The notes under the pieces: generated by a model
Told to the model about the DNA's origin: nothing
Seen by the model: the letters and a program-made list of their open reading frames with translations, nothing else
The model's database searches: none
Shown here: piece by piece, positions 43,880-51,704 of the stretch
Position numbering within the stretch: position 1 is the first letter of the stretch
How the letters are laid out: every line of letters begins with the position of its first letter
Source: Lachnospiraceae bacterium
GTDB lineage: Bacteria; Bacillota; Clostridia; Lachnospirales; Lachnospiraceae
DNA: 56,374 nucleotides
Reading direction: 5' to 3'
Assembly: GCA_017938285.1 (NCBI GenBank)
Contig: JAGBBW010000073.1
Span: 1-56,374 of the forward strand
Made by a program: the position numbers and the translations under genes

Positions 43880-46771
43880 CTAATCTAATTCCAGATTGAA
43901 TTCTTTTCGTTTGTTTTCAATCTCATTGTTAATGGTCTTTACATAATTCTCCAATGTTTCTCTTGCATCCTCCTGGGAATTATAGACGGTATAAAATGCA
44001 AACTTAATATTTCTTTCCGTAAAATACCCTCCCGGCACTTCCGGAATTGCTTTCACCCATTCCATCTGGGCTTTGAGCTGGCCATAGTCATTACTGGACC
44101 ACGGAAGACTCTCCAGTGCTTCCAGGTTTGCGGTTGCCACACGTCCCGCTACACCAAGGACATTCTCAATATCATTGCCATAATTGGATTGTGTTTCTGC
44201 ACTCATCCACCACTTCAAAAACTCCCATGCGTTTTCTTTCTGATCCGAAGTTTCCATAATAATGGAGGCCGTTTCCCATGCGGATACCGAACGGTTTTCA
44301 TTCCCATTTTCATCCACATATGCCGGAACTACAGTGAATCCCCATAAACCTTTTATTTCCGGTGCAAATACTGTCAGATAGTTGTAATTGGTGTAATCAC
44401 CAATCGCCAAAGGCATTTCACCTGTACGGAAGCGGTTTGCAAAGTCAAATGTAATCGGCATACGGTAGTTTGCATAATTTCCGCTCCACATCTGAAATGC
44501 TGCAATTGCTTCTTCCGAATCCAGACCACTCCTCTTTCCTTCCTCCGCATAGAATTCTCCGCCATGCTGATATAAAAACATCGCATACGTCGTATAATCC
44601 GGAAAGACTCCGACATTCATATTGTTCTTCTGGATAATGGCAAGTGTCTCATAAAACTCATCCCAGTTCGTTGGTACTTTGGCACCAAGTTCTTTTAATA
44701 TATCTGCCCGGTAAAACATAACATGGAACGACATCGTCTGTGGCAGGGCATATACACCACCATCATAGGTAAACTGGGTCATGGCTTCTTCATGAAACCA
44801 TGTCGTCACTTCTTCATAATCCTCAAACTGTGTCAGATCCGCTACTGCATTTCGGAGCGCATAGTTCACAGGTTCTTTTCCGGCAACATTCAATGCCACA
44901 TCCGGTCCTGTACCTGCCAGAGTTGCAGATAACAATACATCTTTATTTACCAGTTTTATGTTGACTGGAATTCCCGTCTCCGGAACAAAATAGTTATCTA
45001 CCATGGTTTTAATAATATTTGCCTGGTCACGGCCGCTTCCGGAAACACTGGACACGCTTCCGGCATCCGCCAGTATCCATACTTCGATTGCATCCGCATA
45101 TACTTCACCAATACTGTCATAATCTTCTACAAAGCTGGCAAAGAATTTTACAATTTCATGCCACAGCTTCTGAAAAAAGTTCGCTTCTACCTTCGGAAGT
45201 TCTGCTCCTGGTGAGGCAACAATGATGTAATCAATTTCCAGTGGCTGTTCTTTCATACCCAGCGCCCAGGAACTTAACGCAACAATATTATCTTTAAAAG
45301 ACCCCCACTGCTTTGCTATGGTTTCCGGTTCTTTTGACATTCTGGCAAGCTGGTTAAGCAGATTGTCAATAGCAGCACCATCGCTGCCCTTCGAGCCTTT
45401 GGAATAGCTTTCCAGCTTTTTTGAAATCTCCTGTACTGCCTCATACTGTTCAGCAAGAATCTGCAAGGCTTCCGGTGTTTTCTTTTCCAGCTGGTAATCT
45501 CTCATGGTATCCGGTGAACTTCCGATTACCATCAAAAGCAGGCGGTAGGCCCGGTTCAATTCATATACCGACTCATCCGTCATACGGAGTATTTCTGAAA
45601 GTTCCTGACCCAGTGTAACCTCCAGTGTAATCGTATGGGTACCGGCTGTCATATAAAACCGGTAGGCTTCGTCCCCATTTCCCGGAGTCAGCATACACCA
45701 GTCATTCTTATACAGGAAATACAGCTCCCTTGCTTCTTCAAATGGAACCTCACCATCAATGGCAAGTGCCCTGGAAACAGTTACCCCCTGTTTTGTATTC
45801 TGACGGTACTTAATATCAATTTCATACAGACCATCCTCCGGAACTTCTACTTCCCAGCTGATCCATTGTCCAATCTGCGACCAGTTTGTTCCACCAATCG
45901 TATTCAGACAAAGTTTTCTGGCGCTGGCCGGTTCTGTCAGCGGAGAAGTACGGTCCGTTACCGGATACAGGGTAGAATCCGATTTATACGCTGCAGCTTC
46001 TCCCTGAATTTTAATATTTTCTGTCTGTGCATCTTCTGCACCGGCTGCTTTCCATCCTTCCAGATACTCTTCATAGGAGGGCAGTGTTTCCTGCTGCTTT
46101 AATGTCAGATTACCAATAATCACCGGTTCTTTGGCCGCCGAAAGTGTAATACGGCTGCTTCCTTTTTCAAAATAAAACTGATACGCCCTGGTATAAAAAC
46201 CATTACTGTCCATAGCATAGGCACTTCTCCACTCGGGTGCTTCTATCTGCTTTGGACGGACCTCGTTATCTCTGGAATCCAGATAAATTCCGGTTTCATC
46301 CTCCCAGACACGGGAAAACTCCAGATACTGTGCTCCCTGAAATGGTATCTCACCATTGATGTACAACGCACGCTCTATCGTATTATTTTTTCCCTCTGTT
46401 GGATAATATGTAAGTTCAATGTTATAAAATCCACTCTCCGGAATCTCCACTTCCCATGTGACATCTCCTTCTTCCGGTGTAAGGACCGCATTTCCGGTAT
46501 ACCCTTCATAACTGCCAAGCACTACGGTTCCTTCCGGCGCTTCCAGAAAACTGCCACCTTCAATAACAATTTCCTGTATTGGATACCCGGCATTTTTATG
46601 CGACTCCAGATAATCCTCATATTCCATTGCGTCATAAATAATCGAAAACGGGTCATATTCTGTTGCGGTTTCTTCCGCTTCTGCTCTGGCTGTAATCTGT
46701 ACAGGAGAAGCCAGTACTGAAAAGCATAGCAAACCTGCCATATATTTTTTCCACCGTGATCTCTTTTTCAT
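43880..46771 (-). CDS. Large extracellular solute-binding protein fused to two CBM-like modules
   Basis: A 963-residue exported protein. A cleavable signal peptide ends near ITARAEAEE (about 31). Two related beta-sandwich modules follow (about 50-200 and 250-395), sharing the pattern RALYINGEIPFQGA / RALAIDGEVPFEEA, and resemble CBM6/malectin-like domains. A helical connector (about 400-540) leads to a family-1 binding domain (about 565-950; LAGTGPDVALNVAGKEPVNY, FHVMFYRADILKELGAKVPT, MPLAIGDYTNYNYL). It is about twice the normal length for a sugar-binding protein. No lipobox Cys is present, unusual for a Gram-positive importer. The ATG overlaps the end of the GH43 region at GGAGGATTAACATG, so it is coupled to that gene. 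Confidence 0.88.
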   Translation of the reverse strand: MKKRSRWKKYMAGLLCFSVLASPVQITARAEAEETATEYDPFSIIYDAMEYEDYLESHKNAGYPIQEIVIEGGSFLEAPEGTVVLGSYEGYTGNAVLTPEEGDVTWEVEIPESGFYNIELTYYPTEGKNNTIERALYINGEIPFQGAQYLEFSRVWEDETGIYLDSRDNEVRPKQIEAPEWRSAYAMDSNGFYTRAYQFYFEKGSSRITLSAAKEPVIIGNLTLKQQETLPSYEEYLEGWKAAGAEDAQTENIKIQGEAAAYKSDSTLYPVTDRTSPLTEPASARKLCLNTIGGTNWSQIGQWISWEVEVPEDGLYEIDIKYRQNTKQGVTVSRALAIDGEVPFEEARELYFLYKNDWCMLTPGNGDEAYRFYMTAGTHTITLEVTLGQELSEILRMTDESVYELNRAYRLLLMVIGSSPDTMRDYQLEKKTPEALQILAEQYEAVQEISKKLESYSKGSKGSDGAAIDNLLNQLARMSKEPETIAKQWGSFKDNIVALSSWALGMKEQPLEIDYIIVASPGAELPKVEANFFQKLWHEIVKFFASFVEDYDSIGEVYADAIEVWILADAGSVSSVSGSGRDQANIIKTMVDNYFVPETGIPVNIKLVNKDVLLSATLAGTGPDVALNVAGKEPVNYALRNAVADLTQFEDYEEVTTWFHEEAMTQFTYDGGVYALPQTMSFHVMFYRADILKELGAKVPTNWDEFYETLAIIQKNNMNVGVFPDYTTYAMFLYQHGGEFYAEEGKRSGLDSEEAIAAFQMWSGNYANYRMPITFDFANRFRTGEMPLAIGDYTNYNYLTVFAPEIKGLWGFTVVPAYVDENGNENRSVSAWETASIIMETSDQKENAWEFLKWWMSAETQSNYGNDIENVLGVAGRVATANLEALESLPWSSNDYGQLKAQMEWVKAIPEVPGGYFTERNIKFAFYTVYNSQEDARETLENYVKTINNEIENKRKEFNLELD

Positions 46772-46772
46772 G

Positions 46773-48845
46773 TTAATCCTCCATTTCGATTTGTGGCAAC
46801 AGCCATTCCTCCTGATAGGAAATATTCATGTGACCTTCCTCATCAAAGGAGATTGGAAGCCAGATATATCTGGAATTTGCCAGGTCGTCACTGTTCCAGC
46901 GGTCACCCATGTAAATATAATAGTCTTTTTCTTCGTCATAACAGAAAATACAGGTACTCTGGGAATAAAATGTCGTTCTGCTGATATCATCCACACAGGG
47001 ATCCCCCATATCTGTCCACGTACCAAAAACAGAATCCGCCATAGCGTATTTTGCAGGATTTGGTGCCCAGCCGGTGCAGGCAGAAGTCATCAGATAATAC
47101 TTTCCATCCCGCTTAAACATAGCCGGTGCTTCACGTTGTGCTCCAGGAAAAATACGGATAAAATCTTCGCCGTATACGGCGTTCTCCGGTGCTGTTGCCA
47201 GATAGGTATATTCTTCATTTAATTTTGAAATATACAATGTCAGGTTTTCTTCACTGGAATAAATGATATACGCTGTTCCATCATCATCAATAAACAGATT
47301 CATATCACGCGCCATACCTTTACTCTTTGGATAAAAATCTTTCTGATTCTCCGGACAGGTATTCAGACGATATCTGTCAATGAATTTAAACGGTCCTGTC
47401 GGAGAATCACTGACTGCAACCCCTGCAGATGCCGCCGCATAATTTGCGCTGCTTGTTGCTGTTGGTCCGTCTGCATGAAACCAGATAATATACTTTCCAG
47501 TCTTTTCGTTATAAATCATTTTAGGACGCTCTATCACAGAGGTTGTATCATTTATACACTCATATACCCGGTCTAACTGTTCTTCTGAATAATCACCATA
47601 CAAATCAATAAAATACGGTTCTGTTTCCAACTGTTCCCTGCTGGAAACATTGCGCATTACAGTCCCTTCAAAAACCCAGTTAATCAGGTCCGTGGAACTA
47701 TAGGCATTAATGCCGCCGCGATAGCCATAGGTCTTGTCTTCTCCAACCCACCACCATTTTTCTACCAGTTCTCCACTTTCCGGATCCATAACCTTCAGCT
47801 TCTGAATGTGACCTCCATGAGCCTGAATCAATGTACCATCCACATCCTTCCAGACATCTCCCGGCCGGATAGCTGCCAGTTCCAGAGATTCTCCCGCTTT
47901 TTCCAGTGCCATGTACCTCTCTTTATATTCCGTACTGTCTGCCACTGTCTTTTCCATTGTTTCCATCGTTTTGATAACCTCGCTTTCCAATACACTCATT
48001 GAGTTCTGTGTGTATTTCTTCCTTTCTTCCATAATTATTTCCTGTTCATCCAACAGGCATTGTAAAAGTTCCCTGTCATACTCCGGTACTGCCTTTATAA
48101 TGATATAAGACAGTATTGGATTTTTCATGGAATCTTTTCCACGATTTTCATTTTTTACACAAAGGTTCAAAATTCCGTCTGTAACCGTTTGTGTACATAC
48201 AAGCTCTGTCGTTTCGTATTTGAATATTTTCCCCTGTGAAACAAGACATTCCTCTTCCACACAGATATCAACTTTTCTCGTGCTGAACGGATCATGAAAT
48301 CCGCAGATAATTTCGTAGTTTCCTTTCGGCACTTCAAAGTCATAATAAAAGCCGGTCTCTTCTGTATATTCTGCATTGGCATTAACTTCCCAGGAAACCG
48401 ATATCTTATCAGCAGCGCCTACATCTCCGACTGCTGTCATATATTCCGGGTTCTGATAGCCCCACTGCCGCTTCGTTCCAGTATCTTCTCCAAAGCTCTG
48501 GTCAGTAACTGTCTGATACAGTCCCATAACATCCTGGTCTGTTATTTCTGTTGTATTTTTCGTTCCACAATTCACAAAATAAATTGTAAAATCATTCTGA
48601 AAAAGCTGCTGCTGCGTCACTCCTGCCGCATATATGGATTCTTCCACCTGCCCCTGTAGTTTTTCCGGTTCGGTAGTTTTTTCCACATTTCCTGCCTGAC
48701 CTTCCAGACCGGATAATGATTCTTCCTGCACACTATCAACCTGTTGTCCTGTATTTTTCTGCCCTGTATCCTGTTTTTCTGTACATGCTGTCAATAGCAT
48801 TAATCCCACCATAATACATAACACCATTCCCTTTTTCTTCTTCAT
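46773..48845 (-). CDS. GH43-family surface lipoprotein, exo-beta-1,3-galactanase-like
   Basis: A 690-residue lipoprotein; signal peptide with lipobox LLTAC. A CBM/malectin-like module (about 95-255) and a helical spacer precede the five-bladed GH43 domain (about 330-690). The GH43 motifs IQAHGG, ERPKMIYNEKTGKYI, ARDMNLFIDDDGTAY and REAPAMFKRDGKYYLMTS match my memory of subfamilies 24/34, where the usual base Asp is absent and the general acid is Glu. Subfamily 24 contains exo-beta-1,3-galactanases acting on arabinogalactan; this is my preferred call. ATG at 48845 has GAGGAG six bases upstream; 12 open codons before it are rejected. It is the first gene of the long operon, 140 bases from its promoter. 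Confidence 0.82.
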   Translation of the reverse strand: MKKKKGMVLCIMVGLMLLTACTEKQDTGQKNTGQQVDSVQEESLSGLEGQAGNVEKTTEPEKLQGQVEESIYAAGVTQQQLFQNDFTIYFVNCGTKNTTEITDQDVMGLYQTVTDQSFGEDTGTKRQWGYQNPEYMTAVGDVGAADKISVSWEVNANAEYTEETGFYYDFEVPKGNYEIICGFHDPFSTRKVDICVEEECLVSQGKIFKYETTELVCTQTVTDGILNLCVKNENRGKDSMKNPILSYIIIKAVPEYDRELLQCLLDEQEIIMEERKKYTQNSMSVLESEVIKTMETMEKTVADSTEYKERYMALEKAGESLELAAIRPGDVWKDVDGTLIQAHGGHIQKLKVMDPESGELVEKWWWVGEDKTYGYRGGINAYSSTDLINWVFEGTVMRNVSSREQLETEPYFIDLYGDYSEEQLDRVYECINDTTSVIERPKMIYNEKTGKYIIWFHADGPTATSSANYAAASAGVAVSDSPTGPFKFIDRYRLNTCPENQKDFYPKSKGMARDMNLFIDDDGTAYIIYSSEENLTLYISKLNEEYTYLATAPENAVYGEDFIRIFPGAQREAPAMFKRDGKYYLMTSACTGWAPNPAKYAMADSVFGTWTDMGDPCVDDISRTTFYSQSTCIFCYDEEKDYYIYMGDRWNSDDLANSRYIWLPISFDEEGHMNISYQEEWLLPQIEMED

Positions 48846-48980
48846 AACTTTCTCCTCATAATCGTCTTTCTTATTTTGCACATAATCCAGTTGTTTTTAT
48901 TAACTTTATTATTGTTGGTATTTACTAATGTTGTAACGTCTATTAAGGTAAATATATTACTAACCATCAATTTCGACTTG

Positions 48981-49009
48981 ATTATAGCACACTATTTTTG
49001 ATATTGCAA
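48981..49009 (-). promoter_or_regulatory. Main sigma-A promoter of the carbohydrate operon
   Basis: On the minus strand TTGCAA (49004-49009), 17 bases, perfect TATAAT (48981-48986). An A/T-tract (49021-49042) lies directly upstream like an UP element. The leader to the GH43 ATG is about 130 nt. The -35 box lies inside the operator palindrome. Confidence 0.88.
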
Positions 49010-49020
49010 TCGTTTGCAAT
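49003..49020. promoter_or_regulatory. LacI-type operator over the -35 box
   Basis: ATTGCAA-TCGT-TTGCAAT is a perfect 7+4+7 palindrome with the central CG typical of LacI-family operators. It covers the -35 box, so binding should block RNA polymerase. A degenerate copy overlaps the promoter of the LacI-type gene at 28025-28042. Confidence 0.85.
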
Positions 49021-49064
49021 AAATTTTTTTAAATTTTTTTTGAGCATTTTGCACAATTTCGGAT

Positions 49065-49078
49065 TGAAAGCGCTTTCT
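49065..49078. promoter_or_regulatory. Catabolite-responsive element (cre)
   Basis: TGAAAGCGCTTTCT matches the CcpA cre consensus (TGWAARCGYTWNCW). It lies about 56 bases upstream of the operon's -35 box and 16 bases from the MATE terminator, so it points to glucose repression of the sugar locus. Confidence 0.72.
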
Positions 49079-49093
49079 TCCTGTTTTTTAGCG

Positions 49094-49135
49094 CAAAAAA
49101 AGCCCGATTCCATTTACTTAACTAGGAATCGGGCT
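49094..49135 (-). terminator. Terminator of the MATE gene
   Basis: AGCCCGATTCC (49101-49111) pairs perfectly with GGAATCGGGCT (49125-49135); the minus strand continues TTTTTTGCGC. It protects the sugar-operon promoter from read-through. Confidence 0.9.
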
Positions 49136-49153
49136 GTAAAAACCTGACATATT

Positions 49154-49188
49154 CTAAGGAAGCACTGATTAATTCAATGCTTCCTTAG
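49154..49188. repeat. Inverted repeat before the MATE terminator
   Basis: CTAAGGAAGCA and TGCTTCCTTAG form a perfect 11-bp stem around CTGATTAATTCAA. It lies 20 bases past the MATE stop and upstream of the true terminator. The 10-mer GCTTCCTTAG also occurs at about 22740-22749, after smpB, so it may be a dispersed repeat. Confidence 0.6.
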
Positions 49189-49207
49189 TGCGTGTCCCCA
49201 TATAATT

Positions 49208-50572
49208 TTATTTATCAATCATTTTTCCCTTTAACAATTTTCTACTCATCAGCAGAAATACTACTCCTGTCGTTACCGCTGCCGCAATATCCGCTACCGG
49301 CTCTGCATAATAAATTCCATCCACACCAAAGAACTTTGGCAGAATCAACGCCAGCGGAATCAGCAGAATTACTTTACGAAGCAAGGCAAGAAATAAAGAC
49401 ACCTTCGCCTGTCCCATACCCATGAATGTACTCTGGCACGCCATCTGCACACCAAAAATCCAGATTCCGGAAAAGAATACCGGCATGACCTGTTCTACCA
49501 AAGCAATCAATGGTGCCTCGTCCGTGAAAACAGAAGCAAACACGCCCGGAATAAACCGGGTCAGCAGACAGGCAATTACCGTTACCATCAAATCTGCTAT
49601 CAGCACAATTTTGAAGGTCTTTTTTACCCGGTCAAACTTCCCGGCACCATAATTATAACTAATCACCGGCTGCACGCCCTGGGTCATACCGTTGACCGGA
49701 ACAACTATCAGCTGCATAACACTCTGTAAAATCGTCAGTGAACCAACATACAGGTCACCGCCATATTTCTGCAGGCCATTGTTTAATACAATAGTCACCA
49801 GTGCTTCTGTAGACTGCATGACAAATGGCGAAATACCAAGGGCACAAATTGGACCAATAATCTTCCAGTCCGGTTTTAAATTTTCCTTCCTAATCCGGAT
49901 AACCGATTTTTTTGAAACCAGGAAACCAACAACCCAGACTGCACTGACTGCCTGGGAAATAATTGTGGCAAGGGCTGCCCCCTTCACTCCCATATTCAAA
50001 GCAAATATGAAAACCGGGTCCAGCACAATATTCAATACCGCACCAATCAGCACAGAACACATGGCAACCTTCGCATTTCCCTGACAACTGATATACGTAT
50101 TCAGACCCAGGGCCAGCTGTACCGCAATGGTTCCCACCAGATAAATATTGATATAATCCAGCGCATAGCCAATGGTTTCGTCACTGGCACCAAAGGCGTA
50201 CAAAATCGGCTCTTTAAAAATACTGAACAATATTGTCAGGACAATCGAGCAGGTAACCAGCAGCATTGCCGCATTGCCTAAAATCTTTTCTGCCCGTCCC
50301 TTATCTCCTTTTCCAAGCTGAATTGCCGCCAGTGGAGCACCACCCATGCCAGCAAAGGCACTAAACGCAGAAATCAGCACAATAATCGGCAGGCACACAC
50401 CAAGACCTGTCAGTGCAGTAGCTCCTGCCTCTGGAATGTGACCAATATACATGCGGTCTACCATGTTGTACAATACATTAATCAGCTGGGCTGCAATTCC
50501 GGGCAGGGCCAGTTGGAAAATAAGCTTTCCCAACGGTGCTGTCCCAAGTCTTTTTTCTCTTGATTCTTCCAT
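49208..50572 (-). CDS. MATE-family multidrug/organic cation exporter
   Basis: A 454-residue exporter of the MATE family (NorM/DinF type), expelling drugs or metabolites in exchange for Na+ or H+. About twelve membrane helices are visible. The N-terminal LGKLIFQLALPGIAAQLINV and VLYNMVDRMYIGHI, and the second-half VNGMTQGVQPVISYNYGAGK, are typical of the family. It has its own promoter and terminator and is not part of the sugar operon. Confidence 0.94.
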   Translation of the reverse strand: MEESREKRLGTAPLGKLIFQLALPGIAAQLINVLYNMVDRMYIGHIPEAGATALTGLGVCLPIIVLISAFSAFAGMGGAPLAAIQLGKGDKGRAEKILGNAAMLLVTCSIVLTILFSIFKEPILYAFGASDETIGYALDYINIYLVGTIAVQLALGLNTYISCQGNAKVAMCSVLIGAVLNIVLDPVFIFALNMGVKGAALATIISQAVSAVWVVGFLVSKKSVIRIRKENLKPDWKIIGPICALGISPFVMQSTEALVTIVLNNGLQKYGGDLYVGSLTILQSVMQLIVVPVNGMTQGVQPVISYNYGAGKFDRVKKTFKIVLIADLMVTVIACLLTRFIPGVFASVFTDEAPLIALVEQVMPVFFSGIWIFGVQMACQSTFMGMGQAKVSLFLALLRKVILLIPLALILPKFFGVDGIYYAEPVADIAAAVTTGVVFLLMSRKLLKGKMIDK

Positions 50573-50609
50573 GTCATCTCTTCCTTTTTATTTTGTTTCA
50601 TATAATGTC

Positions 50610-50638
50610 ATTGTACTCCTAATGCAGCATTGCGTCAA
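50610..50638 (-). promoter_or_regulatory. Sigma-A promoter of the MATE gene
   Basis: On the minus strand TTGACG (50633-50638), 17 bases, TACAAT (50610-50615). About 38 bases upstream of the MATE ATG. Confidence 0.82.
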
Positions 50639-50681
50639 TTAACGAAGGATAAACTTTATGCAGAATTCTGTACAAAGCAAA

Positions 50682-50708
50682 GGGGAAGCCACAACCTGTG
50701 ACTTCCCC
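50682..50708 (-). terminator. Terminator of the methyltransferase gene
   Basis: GGGGAAG (50682-50688) pairs with CTTCCCC (50702-50708), extended by CACA/TGTG inside; the minus strand continues TTTGCTTTG. About 100 bases after the gene's stop. Confidence 0.7.
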
Positions 50709-50807
50709 AAATGTACCTGATTATATCTACGGAAGAATCCATTCAAGTAATATCACACACATTACATAACACAACCTAAACCTTTTAATCCTCATTCCTA
50801 TAGAGAA

Positions 50808-51584
50808 TCATTTCTTCTTTGCCCAAATAATTGCCCTATTTGTACTTTCGCTAATTGGATTTCCCTGATAATCGCCCCATTCCTGTTCGATAACAAATCC
50901 GGCACGTTCTAACCATGTACGAACCTGTTCAATCGATGCAAAGTGCTTTCTGGTTGGTAACTCCTGAACAAGACTGCTTCTGTCTGCCAGTACCATTTCA
51001 AATCTGCGGATACATTGTATAATACCGCTATTTGAATCAAAGGTGCTATTCAGCAATACCATTTTCCCGAAGTTTCCCTCACTATCGGTTCCCTGCCATA
51101 CAACATTCGGAGCAGGGTTATTAAACCATTTCTCAGGATGAAAGGTATGTGCGTAATCAATCAAAACATGACCACCGGAAACCAGAGCACCCGCCGCCTT
51201 TTGAATCATCAATTCCTGTGCCTGCTTATAATCCATATCTGACACTATATTGGACAGAAAATTAGCCGCCAGCAGCACTATATCAAATCCGTTTCCCCAT
51301 ACATCGTTGATAACATCCGCCTTATGCCAGTGAATATTTTGAGAATCTGATATTTTGGCTGATATTCTATTTAACATATGTTCATCAAAATCAAGCCCAG
51401 TAATATCGTGTCCCGCCTTTGCCATAGGTACAAGAAAGCGCCCACTACCACAGGCAATTTCTAAAATACGTTTCGGTTCCAAACCAATAACTGATAATGC
51501 AAAATCCACATCATCCGTCTCTGTTTCATAGCAATCATACATTTCTGAATTCCACTTAGAAATAATATCTTTTTCGTTATACAT
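50808..51584 (-). CDS. Class I SAM-dependent methyltransferase
   Basis: A 258-residue methyltransferase. Motif I, the SAM-binding loop, is LEIACGSGRFLVPMAKAG (about 36-53), followed by GLDFDEHMLNRI and FDIVLLAANFLSNI. The C-terminal part (FEMVLADRSSLVQELPTRKH; WLERAGFVIEQEWGDY) is typical of small-molecule or tRNA-modifying enzymes of this class; the substrate is unknown. ATG at 51584 is preferred (GGAGG five bases upstream) over ATG 51596. It lies 120 bases after the DUF262 nuclease gene; a functional tie to that defence-like pair is not shown. Confidence 0.88.
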   Translation of the reverse strand: MYNEKDIISKWNSEMYDCYETETDDVDFALSVIGLEPKRILEIACGSGRFLVPMAKAGHDITGLDFDEHMLNRISAKISDSQNIHWHKADVINDVWGNGFDIVLLAANFLSNIVSDMDYKQAQELMIQKAAGALVSGGHVLIDYAHTFHPEKWFNNPAPNVVWQGTDSEGNFGKMVLLNSTFDSNSGIIQCIRRFEMVLADRSSLVQELPTRKHFASIEQVRTWLERAGFVIEQEWGDYQGNPISESTNRAIIWAKKK

Positions 51585-51704
51585 TTTTTCCTCCATTTTG
51601 TGTGAAGGGTTAAAAGATTGTCACCCTCCTTGATTTATTAGTGTTGTTTGCTGTATTTCCCATATAAAATCACTCCTTTTCAGATTCAGTAATATCTTTA
51701 TATT

